From positions 1 through 38,594 of the forward strand of contig CAMTOV010000010.1 of NCBI GenBank assembly GCA_947074235.1: a stretch of DNA of 38,594 nt, in the 5' to 3' direction. Of the stretch, positions 8,492-16,491 are shown piece after piece (within the stretch, counting starts at the first letter, position 1; each line of letters begins with the position of its first letter). The DNA comes from an uncultured Bacteroides sp. (GTDB taxonomy: Bacteria; Bacteroidota; Bacteroidia; Bacteroidales; Bacteroidaceae). Below the pieces are notes generated by a model, which ran no database searches, was not told where the DNA came from, and saw only the letters and a program-made list of their open reading frames with translations. A program made the translations under genes and the position numbers.

Positions 8492-8495
8492 ACTT

Positions 8496-9317
8496 TTAGA
8501 TATTAATCCACTTTTGAGTGCCATTGGTGAAATGGATTTGACCTTGCACCAATCTACCATTTATGAATTTTGTATTTGAGATGTAATCACCTTTTCTAAC
8601 GTTTACATACTCGGCAGGCATCTTTTTTAAATCGATTTGATAACTGGTAGTGAAGGTAAGTGTGCCACCCATGCCATGAGGCTTGCCATTTTGACGTGGG
8701 CCATCGTAGATAGCATATCCTAAGTTGACTTTGCCGTTAGTATTGCCGTCATCAACCTTTACCGGTTCTCCGGGTTTAGCAGGTTCTTCAGTCACTTCTT
8801 CTACTTCTTCAACGGGAACTTCTACAACAGGAGCATTCACTACATATTGACACATTGCTACAGCGTCGCCGTTTTCGTTGGCAACTACTGTTACGGTAGC
8901 TTCTCCGGGAGCTATGGCAGTAACCTGTCCATTGCTTACTTCTAATACAGCCGGATTGCTGGTAGACCACACATAGGTAGCTGGGGCGTCAATCGGATTA
9001 TTGGTTACCACCAATGTATTTTGATCGCCAACTAACATTGTTTGAGTGGATGCATTTAATACAAGACCTTCAATTTTTGGTGTGGAAGGAATAAACAATA
9101 GAGCTATAGCGCCACCCAGTATGATCACCACTACAATGATGCAAGCGATAAGCTTCCAGTTACTACCTTTTTTCTCTTGCACCTCGCGCAAATCAGAGTG
9201 ACACTCCGGACAGATAAAATCGTCCAGTTCATCCATCTCTATTTTTTCACTGGCTTTGGCTTTGCTGCAATTTTCAAAGTTCTCGCAAACACCATATCTT
9301 TTTCCATTTTTTGCCAT
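8496..9317 (-). CDS. Zinc-ribbon, single-span membrane protein with BIG2 and MORN-like domains
   Basis: A 273-residue protein with a clear modular order. Residues 8-45 are a zinc ribbon (C11, C17, C36, C39: YGVCENFENCSKA then FICPECHSDL), a type often found at the N-terminus of membrane proteins near divergent tubulin or OmpA-linked systems. Residues about 55-76 are one membrane helix (WKLIACIIVVVIILGGAIALLF). Residues about 82-162 are a BIG2 Ig-like domain (VLEVSNGQVTAIAPGEATVTVVA). After an acidic linker comes a MORN-like segment (YDGPRQNGKPHGMGGTLTF, then FINGRLVQGQIHFTNG). The likely topology is zinc ribbon in the cytoplasm, BIG2 and MORN-like parts outside. It is encoded 16 bases after the tubulin-like gene, so it is the obvious candidate to connect the filament to the envelope. 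Confidence 0.78.
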   Translation of the reverse strand: MAKNGKRYGVCENFENCSKAKASEKIEMDELDDFICPECHSDLREVQEKKGSNWKLIACIIVVVIILGGAIALLFIPSTPKIEGLVLNASTQTMLVGDQNTLVVTNNPIDAPATYVWSTSNPAVLEVSNGQVTAIAPGEATVTVVANENGDAVAMCQYVVNAPVVEVPVEEVEEVTEEPAKPGEPVKVDDGNTNGKVNLGYAIYDGPRQNGKPHGMGGTLTFTTSYQIDLKKMPAEYVNVRKGDYISNTKFINGRLVQGQIHFTNGTQKWINI

Positions 9318-9333
9318 AATCGTATTCTTTTAT

Positions 9334-12300
9334 TTATGATTTCAATTCTTTGGTTAATGCACGACAAACATCTAAGTATGTTTTGTATACAGGGTCGGAC
9401 GTGTTGTTTTTTCGTTCGGTCAGCACTGAGTTAGACACTGCTACTACAGCCTTAGCCAACTCTTCGCGAGCAGTGATGTGCAAATAATCTTCGGCCATCT
9501 TTTCGTTGATTTCTTCTATCAACTGAAGAATGTCGGCACGTTTTACCGTTTCTGTTTCGTGAAGCTCCGAAAGTTTTTCAGTGAATACGATTGGAGGCAA
9601 TGGGAAACCGTCTTCATCTACCTTCAAACGACAGTAATATTTGCGGCCTGTGCCATCGCCATTTTCTTGATATTGAATCAAGCCCATAGCTACACCCAGA
9701 ATCATATCTTTGAGGTATTTCTTAGGGTCGAATCGCTCTACAAATAGGTTTGGATATTGGCTGCCATCGCCCTCTAAATGAAGCACCAAGCGGTTGATTT
9801 CACCTTGTTGATCATCGTTGATCATCAATTCGTATTTAGGTTTGAGCATCTTTATATCGTTGACCGCACGCAATGGGAAGCAATAAGTTAAGTTGATAAT
9901 CGTGATTTCGTTTATCTTAGGACTATTCAACTCGAAACTGATGGTGCGAGAGCCGTCTGTGCCTTCTTTGAATGCATCGACAAGACGATCGACAAATGCT
10001 TGTTTTGACTTATCGGGGGCAGCCGGAATACTAATTAAAGTAGTGCGGAACATGATATTGACGCCCGGACGAGGTGCAACATTGTTGGTAATAGTACGGG
10101 TGGTTTCAGAACTATCGAATGTTAAGAATACACCTGCTGAACGTACCATTTTATCGGCAAACTCTTTGAGTTGGTCGGCTTGTTCGGACGAACCGTATTG
10201 TTCGTATAGTTGGTCGATAATATTTTTGTCGATGATGCCTTTTTTATTGCCTTGTATAGCATCATTGTGTGCTTTTGTGGCCGATTCACGGCAATTCTTT
10301 TCGAGCACAGTCACCATGATGTCTTTGGTTACCTTCTCTTCCATCTTGGCAAAAGAGGGTTCTGCTCCGCACACCTCGGCAAGTTTATTCAAAATGTTTT
10401 TGGTTTGCTCGTTTTGAGTAGACTTGGTGAGGCAAAGTGATTTTGTGATGGCTCTAACCGCTGCAGGATCGTAGTAGCGCACTACAGGGTCTTGGAAGTT
10501 ATTATCCACATTGCCCTCTTCGTGACAGCGTTTGTTGATATCTTCTTTCGTTTCCTTGATAGCTTCGGTCATGCGTTCGCTCAACACGTTTACATTTTCG
10601 CCCAGTTCGCTAACCATCACACTTAAATCGCGCAATAGCGCTTTGGCAAATTGCAACCCTTCGAGCTCGGTTTTGATGATGTAGATTTTCTTCATCAATG
10701 GAATGTGATTGGCATGCAAATCTTTGCGACTACCCAAAAGGTGTTTGCCCAAGAAGCCTACATTGCCCCACTGCTGCTCGTTGCGAGTTTTTCTTTCAAG
10801 CAAATCTGATAGTTTGCCCTCGCGCTCTACAATCATTTTTTGATAGCGTTGAGCGGTATCGTCAATATATTCGGAGATCATAGAGACCATGCGACTAATG
10901 CCATAGATAGAGCGTTCGCCACTTTGCCACTGTTCGAATAAGAGTTTTTCGATAGCATTGCTAATCTCGCGTGCATGCTCGTCTTTTGATTGGGTTTTGA
11001 CAGAAAAAAATTCGGGAGCTCCACGTTGGCGGAATTTCTTGTCGAAGCGATCTTGACACAAACGAGACATCTCTTGCAAAGCATGATCTTGATTATTGTT
11101 CCAAGCTGCTTGACCAATGATAGGCATAATAGCTTCCCAATCATCTGTGAATGTTTTCCAATTTTGTTCTTTCTCACTCTTCAAGATAGGCAACGACAAC
11201 ATCAAGTGATCATCTGTCATGAAGATGCTCTTCAAGAATGGTTGATTGTTGAAAATCTTCGAACGATAATCATCGGGTTCTGCTTCATCACGATAGCCCA
11301 AATCATCGGACCAATTGCCATACTTGATGCGATAGAGCGCCTGTATAGCGAAATTGTAGGTAAGGTATTCTTTGATTTCTTCTTCGGGGTTGACAATGCG
11401 TTTAATACCAAAAGATTTGAAGGCTTTGGTACGCACAGGTACTTTCATATCTGTGTCTACTGCATCTTCATCGTATTCATCTTTAGGATCTACATTTTCT
11501 GTAGAGAAGCAGTCTTTGAACTCACGCACGTTGCTATCTTCGGGCAAAGTGATATAATGATATACAATGTCGCTTACAATATTGGGTAGATCGTCTTTGG
11601 TATTGACCGTGATATTGCTTTCGTTGGCATTGGTATACAAAAAGCAAGAGTTGAAGAAGTCGTTGCCATCGTATTGCACTTTATCAAACTGTCCGCTTAC
11701 ATCGTGTGGAGTGAACTTTCTAACTTTGAATGCATTGAGCTCGGTAAGGGCAGCAAACCCGTTGGCATGATATGCCCCTTTGTCCCAATTGGGCAGTGGA
11801 GAATGCTCGGGGATTTGACAGTATACAATGATTTTGTAATTTAAACCTGAAGTTACATTAGGCTCATAGTGCTTGCGAGTTTGAGCAATGACATCGACCA
11901 CCGAACCCGAACCTGTTCCACCGGCTAGACCAGCAAAAATATGGAAAGTGATATCGGTATTACTACTCACGTCTTTGACGTGTTGAACTTGATTTTTGAG
12001 TAGAGATTCATATTCATTGACACTGCACGAGAATAGGAATCTACCTAAACGACGCTTTTGTGCAGCTGCACCATCATCGCCTACATTGCCCACAATGTTT
12101 CGCCATATCTTTTTACTACCAATCCAACTAGAGATGCCTGGATAGTTGTCGACATTATCTAATTGATCGCTTAGCTTAGCACCACGAACATATAGAAAAC
12201 TATCTTTGCCAAGTTGTGAGTTTTCTCCTAGCACTTTCCAAGTTTGATCTTTGGGATTCATCATCTCCATACTGGAGTCAACATAAACAAAACCCAAAGG

Positions 12301-12420
12301 CAGTTTACGTCTCTCTTCAGTTGAATTCTCTTGAAATAGTCTTTTTCTAATGGCTTTTAGGATTTTTCCACCTGTGCCACCAATGCCTATAAAGACATGG
12401 TTGTCTTTCACGTCAATCAT
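9334..12420 (-). CDS. Divergent tubulin/FtsZ-like GTPase (Tubulin_2 family)
   Basis: A 1028-residue cytoplasmic protein, much longer than FtsZ. Residues 9-28 carry VFIGIGGTGGKILKAIRKRL, the nucleotide-contacting N-terminal loop. Residues 42-50 have LGFVYVDSS, comparable to the FtsZ strand that ends in an Asp. Residues 162-177 hold FAGLAGGTGSGSVVDV, the tubulin signature G-box GGTGSG. The remaining 800 residues include long charged, helical stretches (about 500-640) that may be coiled coil. No signal peptide or membrane segment is visible. Families of this type have been proposed to act in membrane remodelling. It is the second gene of an operon that starts with a 3-span membrane protein and continues with the zinc-ribbon protein. 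GTP binding is well supported by motifs; polymerisation is inferred. Confidence 0.85.
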   Translation of the reverse strand: MIDVKDNHVFIGIGGTGGKILKAIRKRLFQENSTEERRKLPLGFVYVDSSMEMMNPKDQTWKVLGENSQLGKDSFLYVRGAKLSDQLDNVDNYPGISSWIGSKKIWRNIVGNVGDDGAAAQKRRLGRFLFSCSVNEYESLLKNQVQHVKDVSSNTDITFHIFAGLAGGTGSGSVVDVIAQTRKHYEPNVTSGLNYKIIVYCQIPEHSPLPNWDKGAYHANGFAALTELNAFKVRKFTPHDVSGQFDKVQYDGNDFFNSCFLYTNANESNITVNTKDDLPNIVSDIVYHYITLPEDSNVREFKDCFSTENVDPKDEYDEDAVDTDMKVPVRTKAFKSFGIKRIVNPEEEIKEYLTYNFAIQALYRIKYGNWSDDLGYRDEAEPDDYRSKIFNNQPFLKSIFMTDDHLMLSLPILKSEKEQNWKTFTDDWEAIMPIIGQAAWNNNQDHALQEMSRLCQDRFDKKFRQRGAPEFFSVKTQSKDEHAREISNAIEKLLFEQWQSGERSIYGISRMVSMISEYIDDTAQRYQKMIVEREGKLSDLLERKTRNEQQWGNVGFLGKHLLGSRKDLHANHIPLMKKIYIIKTELEGLQFAKALLRDLSVMVSELGENVNVLSERMTEAIKETKEDINKRCHEEGNVDNNFQDPVVRYYDPAAVRAITKSLCLTKSTQNEQTKNILNKLAEVCGAEPSFAKMEEKVTKDIMVTVLEKNCRESATKAHNDAIQGNKKGIIDKNIIDQLYEQYGSSEQADQLKEFADKMVRSAGVFLTFDSSETTRTITNNVAPRPGVNIMFRTTLISIPAAPDKSKQAFVDRLVDAFKEGTDGSRTISFELNSPKINEITIINLTYCFPLRAVNDIKMLKPKYELMINDDQQGEINRLVLHLEGDGSQYPNLFVERFDPKKYLKDMILGVAMGLIQYQENGDGTGRKYYCRLKVDEDGFPLPPIVFTEKLSELHETETVKRADILQLIEEINEKMAEDYLHITAREELAKAVVAVSNSVLTERKNNTSDPVYKTYLDVCRALTKELKS

Positions 12421-12442
12421 AATGTGTATTTTATAGTTATTT

Positions 12443-12991
12443 TCAATATAAATCTAAATCGTCGTCGTAATTGTAATTGGGCTTTTTAGGTTGAGCTATA
12501 GCAATGATAGTTACTCCTACGGCCATGAAACCAATCATCCATAGTATGCGTCGCAAAATATAATAGTTGATAGAGCTTTTTATCTCTGTAATGACATCCA
12601 ACACTACATTTCCATTAACACCATCTGGAACAACTACGCCAACTTTATTGAGGAATGGAGACAACAAAGGGTATTGTTCTGCTATATCGTTCTTTAATTC
12701 GACACTTTGCTGTATGACGGATTGAGTGCTACTCTCAACTTGACCAATCATCGAGGCTATATTGCCTCCTATACTATTGACTGTGCTTTTGACATTGATA
12801 GCACCTACCAGCATAAAACTTTGCGCAAAAATAAAAATCAACAATAGGGCGAAAATGATAAAACTAACAGGAGATAACGTGAAAGATGGAGAAAGAAGTC
12901 TTAAAATTACATATACTAAAAACACAAGTATAACTGTGAGAAGAAATCCCCACAAAATGCACGAAAATATATTTCCAAAAATTGCAAACAT
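12443..12991 (-). CDS. Membrane protein with three predicted spans, first gene of the tubulin-like operon
   Basis: The ORF track starts at 13030, but the Met at 12991 (MFAIFGNIFSCILWGF) is also a good start and gives 182 residues; the true start is uncertain. Predicted spans are at about residues 8-30 and 35-60, then a soluble stretch of about 80 residues (NSIGGNIASMIGQVESSTQSVIQQ...), and a span near 148-168, followed by a short C-tail with an acidic end (YNYDDDLDLY). I do not recognise the family. It lies 22 bases upstream of the tubulin-like gene. The soluble loop is rich in Ser/Gln/Val and likely helical. A tail or loop that recruits the GTPase to the membrane is inferred from position only. 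Confidence 0.6.
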   Translation of the reverse strand: MFAIFGNIFSCILWGFLLTVILVFLVYVILRLLSPSFTLSPVSFIIFALLLIFIFAQSFMLVGAINVKSTVNSIGGNIASMIGQVESSTQSVIQQSVELKNDIAEQYPLLSPFLNKVGVVVPDGVNGNVVLDVITEIKSSINYYILRRILWMIGFMAVGVTIIAIAQPKKPNYNYDDDLDLY

Positions 12992-13153
12992 AATAATTCT
13001 ATTAATTATGATTGTGAGTAGAAACACCAACCAATAACTTTAAAAAAATACAAACAGTCTAGTCATGGTTATTATAATGAACTAATTAGGTTTGTTGCTT
13101 ATCGTGTTTTTTCATCCAAAACAGTTGATAAATGGCGCTGAATAGCTCTTTTG

Positions 13154-13166
13154 TGTTATAATAACA
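13154..13166. promoter_or_regulatory. Palindrome TGTTATAATAACA, candidate operator (tubulin-like operon side)
   Basis: A perfect inverted repeat TGTTAT-A-ATAACA. It sits just downstream of the minus-strand TATATTTG box at 13174-13181, so it would cover the predicted transcription start of the tubulin-like operon. A related palindrome lies at 13237-13250 with the same TGTTA/TAACA half-sites. Confidence 0.5.
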
Positions 13167-13173
13167 TGTTTTG

Positions 13174-13181
13174 CAAATATA
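13174..13181 (-). promoter_or_regulatory. Candidate -7 box for the tubulin-like operon
   Basis: The minus strand reads TATATTTG, an exact TAnnTTTG match. It would give a leader of about 175 bases before the start at 12991. No clear TTTG -33 box is present at the normal spacing. Confidence 0.4.
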
Positions 13182-13218
13182 AACCATATTTAATCAATAT
13201 TGTATACTATATTTTTAT

Positions 13219-13226
13219 TACATTTG
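13219..13226 (+). promoter_or_regulatory. Candidate -7 box for the XRE regulator gene
   Basis: TACATTTG matches TAnnTTTG exactly, 37 bases before the ATG at 13264, giving a leader of about 30 bases. The -33 position is only weakly matched (ATTG at 13199-13202). Confidence 0.45.
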
Positions 13227-13236
13227 CCAATAATTA

Positions 13237-13250
13237 TGTTAATGTTAACA
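13237..13250. promoter_or_regulatory. Palindrome TGTTAATGTTAACA, candidate operator (regulator side)
   Basis: An inverted repeat TGTTAA-TG-TTAACA that lies between the -7 box at 13219-13226 and the XRE start at 13264, where a bound repressor would block transcription. It shares half-sites with the palindrome at 13154-13166, suggesting one protein binds both. Confidence 0.5.
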
Positions 13251-13263
13251 AGTATATTACGAT

Positions 13264-13641
13264 ATGAGTGAAAATAACAAAAAAATGGTTGGCCAAAGAT
13301 TGCACTTACTTCGAATTGAAAAGGGGTTGACGCAAGAACAGATGGGAGAAATGCTGAATATCTCGACAAGTGCGTATTGCAAAATAGAGTACGGTGATAC
13401 CGACCTCACATTGACAAGAATTACTAAAATAGCTGATACTTTTGGAATGTCGGAGATGGAATTATTTGGTAAAATTACCAACAATAGCATGGGGTATGAT
13501 TATCATGAATCGAGCCTTCATTCTGTAACTTACGAACGTAGTCTAATCAAACATATTGACAGTTTGAAAGAATTAGTAAAATCAAACAGCAAACTAATTG
13601 ACCATTTAAGCAAACGAATTGTTGAGCTGGAAAAGAAATAG
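13264..13641 (+). CDS. XRE-family helix-turn-helix transcriptional regulator
   Basis: A 125-residue DNA-binding protein. Residues about 9-65 form an XRE/Cro-C1-type HTH: VGQRLHLLRIEKGLTQEQMGEMLNISTSAYCKIEYGDTDLTLTRITKIADTFGMSEMELFG. The C-terminal 45 residues (SLIKHIDSLKELVKSNSKLIDHLSKRIVELEKK) have a heptad-like pattern and probably form a coiled coil for dimerisation. It is transcribed divergently from the tubulin-like operon across 272 bases that contain two similar palindromes, one near each predicted start. This suggests, but does not show, that it represses itself and regulates the operon. It converges with the PagL-like gene, 18 bases apart. Confidence 0.88.
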   Translation: MSENNKKMVGQRLHLLRIEKGLTQEQMGEMLNISTSAYCKIEYGDTDLTLTRITKIADTFGMSEMELFGKITNNSMGYDYHESSLHSVTYERSLIKHIDSLKELVKSNSKLIDHLSKRIVELEKK

Positions 13642-13659
13642 CTTACTATACAAATTTCT

Positions 13660-14892
13660 CTATTTAAAGCGATACCCCACTCCCAACATCAGGAAATTGG
13701 GCTCTGAAAAATCGTGAAGTGTATAGCCTACGTTGAGGTAAGCGCCACGATAAACTGCTGTCTTCAAGGATAATTGTTGATAGAAGCCTCGTCTATCGCC
13801 GTGAGAGTGGATAAAATTGTTGCCCAAACCAAGATTGATGGTAAAAATGGGCATCACAAATTCGGCACGGATAGCCATCCCCAACGAGGTGCGTCGAGCA
13901 AAGGATGTTTTTATAAATTCAAAAGTGGGTATGTTTATATCGTCTAAAGCAGTGGGTAGTTCTTCTATACGGATATTGGCACTATCATCATATACACCAT
14001 CGAGCGACAAACCCACACGAAAACGATAGCCAAGATTGTACATGGGCGAGAAACTAAAACCAAAAACGGGGTAATGACCGGGGACGGCGATTAAACGATC
14101 ATCGAAAGCTGCCCCTTTGCGACGCCAAGAGCCGTAGACAAGTAGATCGTAGGTGATGTGACGACGAAATGCAGGAATAGCTAGAGACTCATTATTGGAT
14201 TCTTCAAATTGATTGTTGCGATTGAAATAATAGGCAACTCCTACCCGAATGCCTCCATTGTTGATGCCGGCATTCGGGTATTTAGTATTACCATTGGAGA
14301 AATGAGTAAAGGTAGCTCCGGCAATGATATCAAAATGTTGGGAGATATGGGTATTGAGGTAAATTCCGGCATTGATATAGGCATTGCGTTTAGTACCTAC
14401 TCCTCCATTATTGAAATTGGTGATGATATTGTAGGGATGCCAGCCACAAGAGATTCCGAAGTTCCACTCATAGTTGAGACTCATGCGCGGGTTAAATCGG
14501 ACTATCTCTGCGCCCTGAAACACATAAAAGGCAACGGGAGTGCCTAGCTCTTTATGATTGTGATAGTTATAAACCCCTACCCCTACGCCCTGATAGGGAT
14601 TGCCATAGATGCGCCCCTTCTGGCTATTGGAATCGTACTGAAAGGAGTAGGCTAAGTGGAAGCCATAGGTATTGTTGATACGTTCATGGTTTTCATTTTC
14701 ACCACGCAAGAAGTCGTTGGACGGAAAAACATATTCGGGACGAAAATCGGCAGAAAGGCGGTGAAGAACCGGCGAAGGAATTTTGAAGGGAATAGAATCT
14801 TGGGCACAAATAGGAAGGAAGCACAGCAGAGTAGCTGCACTTCCTAGTATAATCTGTTTAACTATTCGATTAATCAAATTCAAGATGAACAA
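13660..14892 (-). CDS. Outer-membrane beta-barrel protein, acyloxyacyl hydrolase (PagL)-like
   Basis: A 410-residue exported protein with a hydrophobic signal peptide ending ICAQ and many alternating, aromatic-rich strands, ending in VGYRFK as outer-membrane barrels do. Residues about 190-225 (GATFTHFSNGNTKYPNAGINNGGIRVGVAYYF) resemble the active-site region of PagL lipid A 3-O-deacylases, with H197 and S199 in the H-x-S-N motif. The glutamate that PagL has about 14 residues after the histidine appears to be Asn here, and the protein is over twice PagL length, so activity is uncertain. It starts 3 bases after the DUF4301 stop and is probably transcribed with it. Confidence 0.68.
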   Translation of the reverse strand: MFILNLINRIVKQIILGSAATLLCFLPICAQDSIPFKIPSPVLHRLSADFRPEYVFPSNDFLRGENENHERINNTYGFHLAYSFQYDSNSQKGRIYGNPYQGVGVGVYNYHNHKELGTPVAFYVFQGAEIVRFNPRMSLNYEWNFGISCGWHPYNIITNFNNGGVGTKRNAYINAGIYLNTHISQHFDIIAGATFTHFSNGNTKYPNAGINNGGIRVGVAYYFNRNNQFEESNNESLAIPAFRRHITYDLLVYGSWRRKGAAFDDRLIAVPGHYPVFGFSFSPMYNLGYRFRVGLSLDGVYDDSANIRIEELPTALDDINIPTFEFIKTSFARRTSLGMAIRAEFVMPIFTINLGLGNNFIHSHGDRRGFYQQLSLKTAVYRGAYLNVGYTLHDFSEPNFLMLGVGYRFK

Positions 14893-14895
14893 TCA

Positions 14896-16413
14896 TTACT
14901 GATGCTGATCGCGAAGTAAATCATTCACCGTTTTCACCGGATTGAAGGTGGTTAGTGGTACTTCAACAAACACGGTGTTCCAATCGCTCATGGCGCCATT
15001 CCACAATCCGGGCAACTCAAGGGCTTTGAGCTCTTTGCCGCTTTTTGATTTGTAAGAGATGAAACCGGTAGCAGGGTCTACATATTTGTTGAGGTCGAAT
15101 TTATCGCCTTTATAATTGCGCACAGCACAAACCAAGTCTACCGGATTGAAGTGTGTTCCGCCTTCGAACATGGCTTTCTTCTCTGGGTCGTTCATATCGA
15201 TTTGCGAACTTTCGAGAATTTGACACGAAATAGTTCCATCGGAATTGTAAGCCAAGAATGGGCCACCACCAGGCTCACCCACATTCTTCACCATACCGCA
15301 TACACGCATGGGGCGATTGAGCTTTTCTTTGAGATAGATAACCAATTCGGCATCTTCCAAGTTTTTGGTTTCGGGATTTTTGCAGAAGAGTTTCTTTTGA
15401 AGGAACTGCAAGATATCCATTACTTGCTCGTGGGTATAGTTGCCACCGTCTAGCAGCTCAAGGTATTCGAAAGCTTGTTTTTGTAGGCTCACCAATACTC
15501 CGGCAATAAGCTTTTTGTAGAGCACAGTGTCGGCCTTCAAACGATCGGGCACTACATTGTCGATATTCTTAATGAATATCACATCGGCATCGAGGTCGTT
15601 TAAGTTTTCAATCAATGCGCCATGACCACCGGGGCGGAACAAGAGTTTACCTTTGTCGTAGAAAGGGTGATTGTTCATATCGGCTGCAATGGTGTCGGTG
15701 CTGGGTTTTTGCTCAGAGAAGCTGATGGCGTAGTTCACACCATACTCTTTGGCATAGATACCGGCATTGTCTTCTACCAACGACTCGAACATAGAGCGGT
15801 GTTCGGGCGATACGGTGAAGTGTACATTTACATCTCCCTTGGCTCCTGCTGCATAAAGTGCGCCTTCTACTAGATGTTCTTCGAGTGGAGTGCGCGCTCC
15901 TTGTGGATAGTTGTGGAATAACAACAAACCTTTGGGCAATACACCATAACCTAAACCATCGGCATCGAGCAACACTGCTACTATCTTTTTGTATTCGCCT
16001 TCAAGAATGAGTTGAGGGATATTTTGGTTGAACAGACGCACACAGGCACTATTCAAATCTTTATAGAATGCAAAATGGGTAATGTTAGTAAAGAATTTCT
16101 GCTCGAAAGGTGTGGTAGGCTCAGCATAGGGAGCTTCCAAAAACTCGAACAAGTCTTTGAACATACGACTGGCAGCACCAGAGGCAGGCACAAACTTTAA
16201 GATGGTATGATCTCCGTTTTTGTACTCTTCCCAAGCGTGTAGGTAGGATTGCTGCTCGGTAGTTGCCGGCTTTAATATACCTTTATCAATAGACGCTGCC
16301 GCATATAAGCGTAAATAAGGAAAACCTGATTCGAAAGAAGCCAATTGAGCGGTTATTTGTTTTTCACTAATCCCTTTCTCAGCCAGTTGTTCTCTGTCTT
16401 GTGCTGTTAACAT
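14896..16413 (-). CDS. DUF4301 family protein (nucleotidyltransferase-like)
   Basis: A 505-residue cytoplasmic protein matching the Bacteroidota family DUF4301 in length and opening (AQDREQLAEKGISEKQITAQLASFESGFPYLRL). I see two segments that recall sugar-nucleotide pyrophosphorylases: FVPASGAASRMFKDL near residues 78-92, and PGGHGALIENLNDLDADVIFIKNIDNVVPDR near 260-290, comparable to the UDP-sugar pyrophosphorylase pattern for nucleotide binding and an invariant Asp. The function is not established; a nucleotidyltransferase role is inferred. It has a well-formed promoter upstream and is followed at 3 bases by the PagL-like gene, linking it loosely to envelope glycan or lipid chemistry. Confidence 0.8.
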   Translation of the reverse strand: MLTAQDREQLAEKGISEKQITAQLASFESGFPYLRLYAAASIDKGILKPATTEQQSYLHAWEEYKNGDHTILKFVPASGAASRMFKDLFEFLEAPYAEPTTPFEQKFFTNITHFAFYKDLNSACVRLFNQNIPQLILEGEYKKIVAVLLDADGLGYGVLPKGLLLFHNYPQGARTPLEEHLVEGALYAAGAKGDVNVHFTVSPEHRSMFESLVEDNAGIYAKEYGVNYAISFSEQKPSTDTIAADMNNHPFYDKGKLLFRPGGHGALIENLNDLDADVIFIKNIDNVVPDRLKADTVLYKKLIAGVLVSLQKQAFEYLELLDGGNYTHEQVMDILQFLQKKLFCKNPETKNLEDAELVIYLKEKLNRPMRVCGMVKNVGEPGGGPFLAYNSDGTISCQILESSQIDMNDPEKKAMFEGGTHFNPVDLVCAVRNYKGDKFDLNKYVDPATGFISYKSKSGKELKALELPGLWNGAMSDWNTVFVEVPLTTFNPVKTVNDLLRDQHQ

Positions 16414-16439
16414 AATATCTTATTTTATTGATTATATGC

Positions 16440-16469
16440 CAAAAATACAAAATGTTATTGATTTACAAA
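16440..16469 (-). promoter_or_regulatory. Bacteroidota-type promoter for the DUF4301 gene
   Basis: On the minus strand TTTG (16466-16469) is followed after 18 bases by TATTTTTG (16440-16447), matching the -33 TTTG and -7 TAnnTTTG consensus. The predicted start lies about 20 bases before the gene start at 16413. This is the best promoter match in the window. Confidence 0.6.
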
Positions 16470-16491
16470 TTTAACTGAACAAAAAAATGTA

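Noticed and set aside
8492-8560. Upstream start of the 397-aa ORF
   Set aside because: It would overlap the preceding gene by 65 bases and lacks a signal peptide at the start; the Met at 8491 fits better.
9893-10417. 174-aa plus-strand ORF inside the tubulin-like gene
   Set aside because: Antisense shadow of the real gene; no motif and no independent context.
10990-11589. 199-aa plus-strand ORF inside the tubulin-like gene
   Set aside because: It lies wholly antisense to the 1028-aa gene, has no recognised domain, and its composition is that of a shadow frame.
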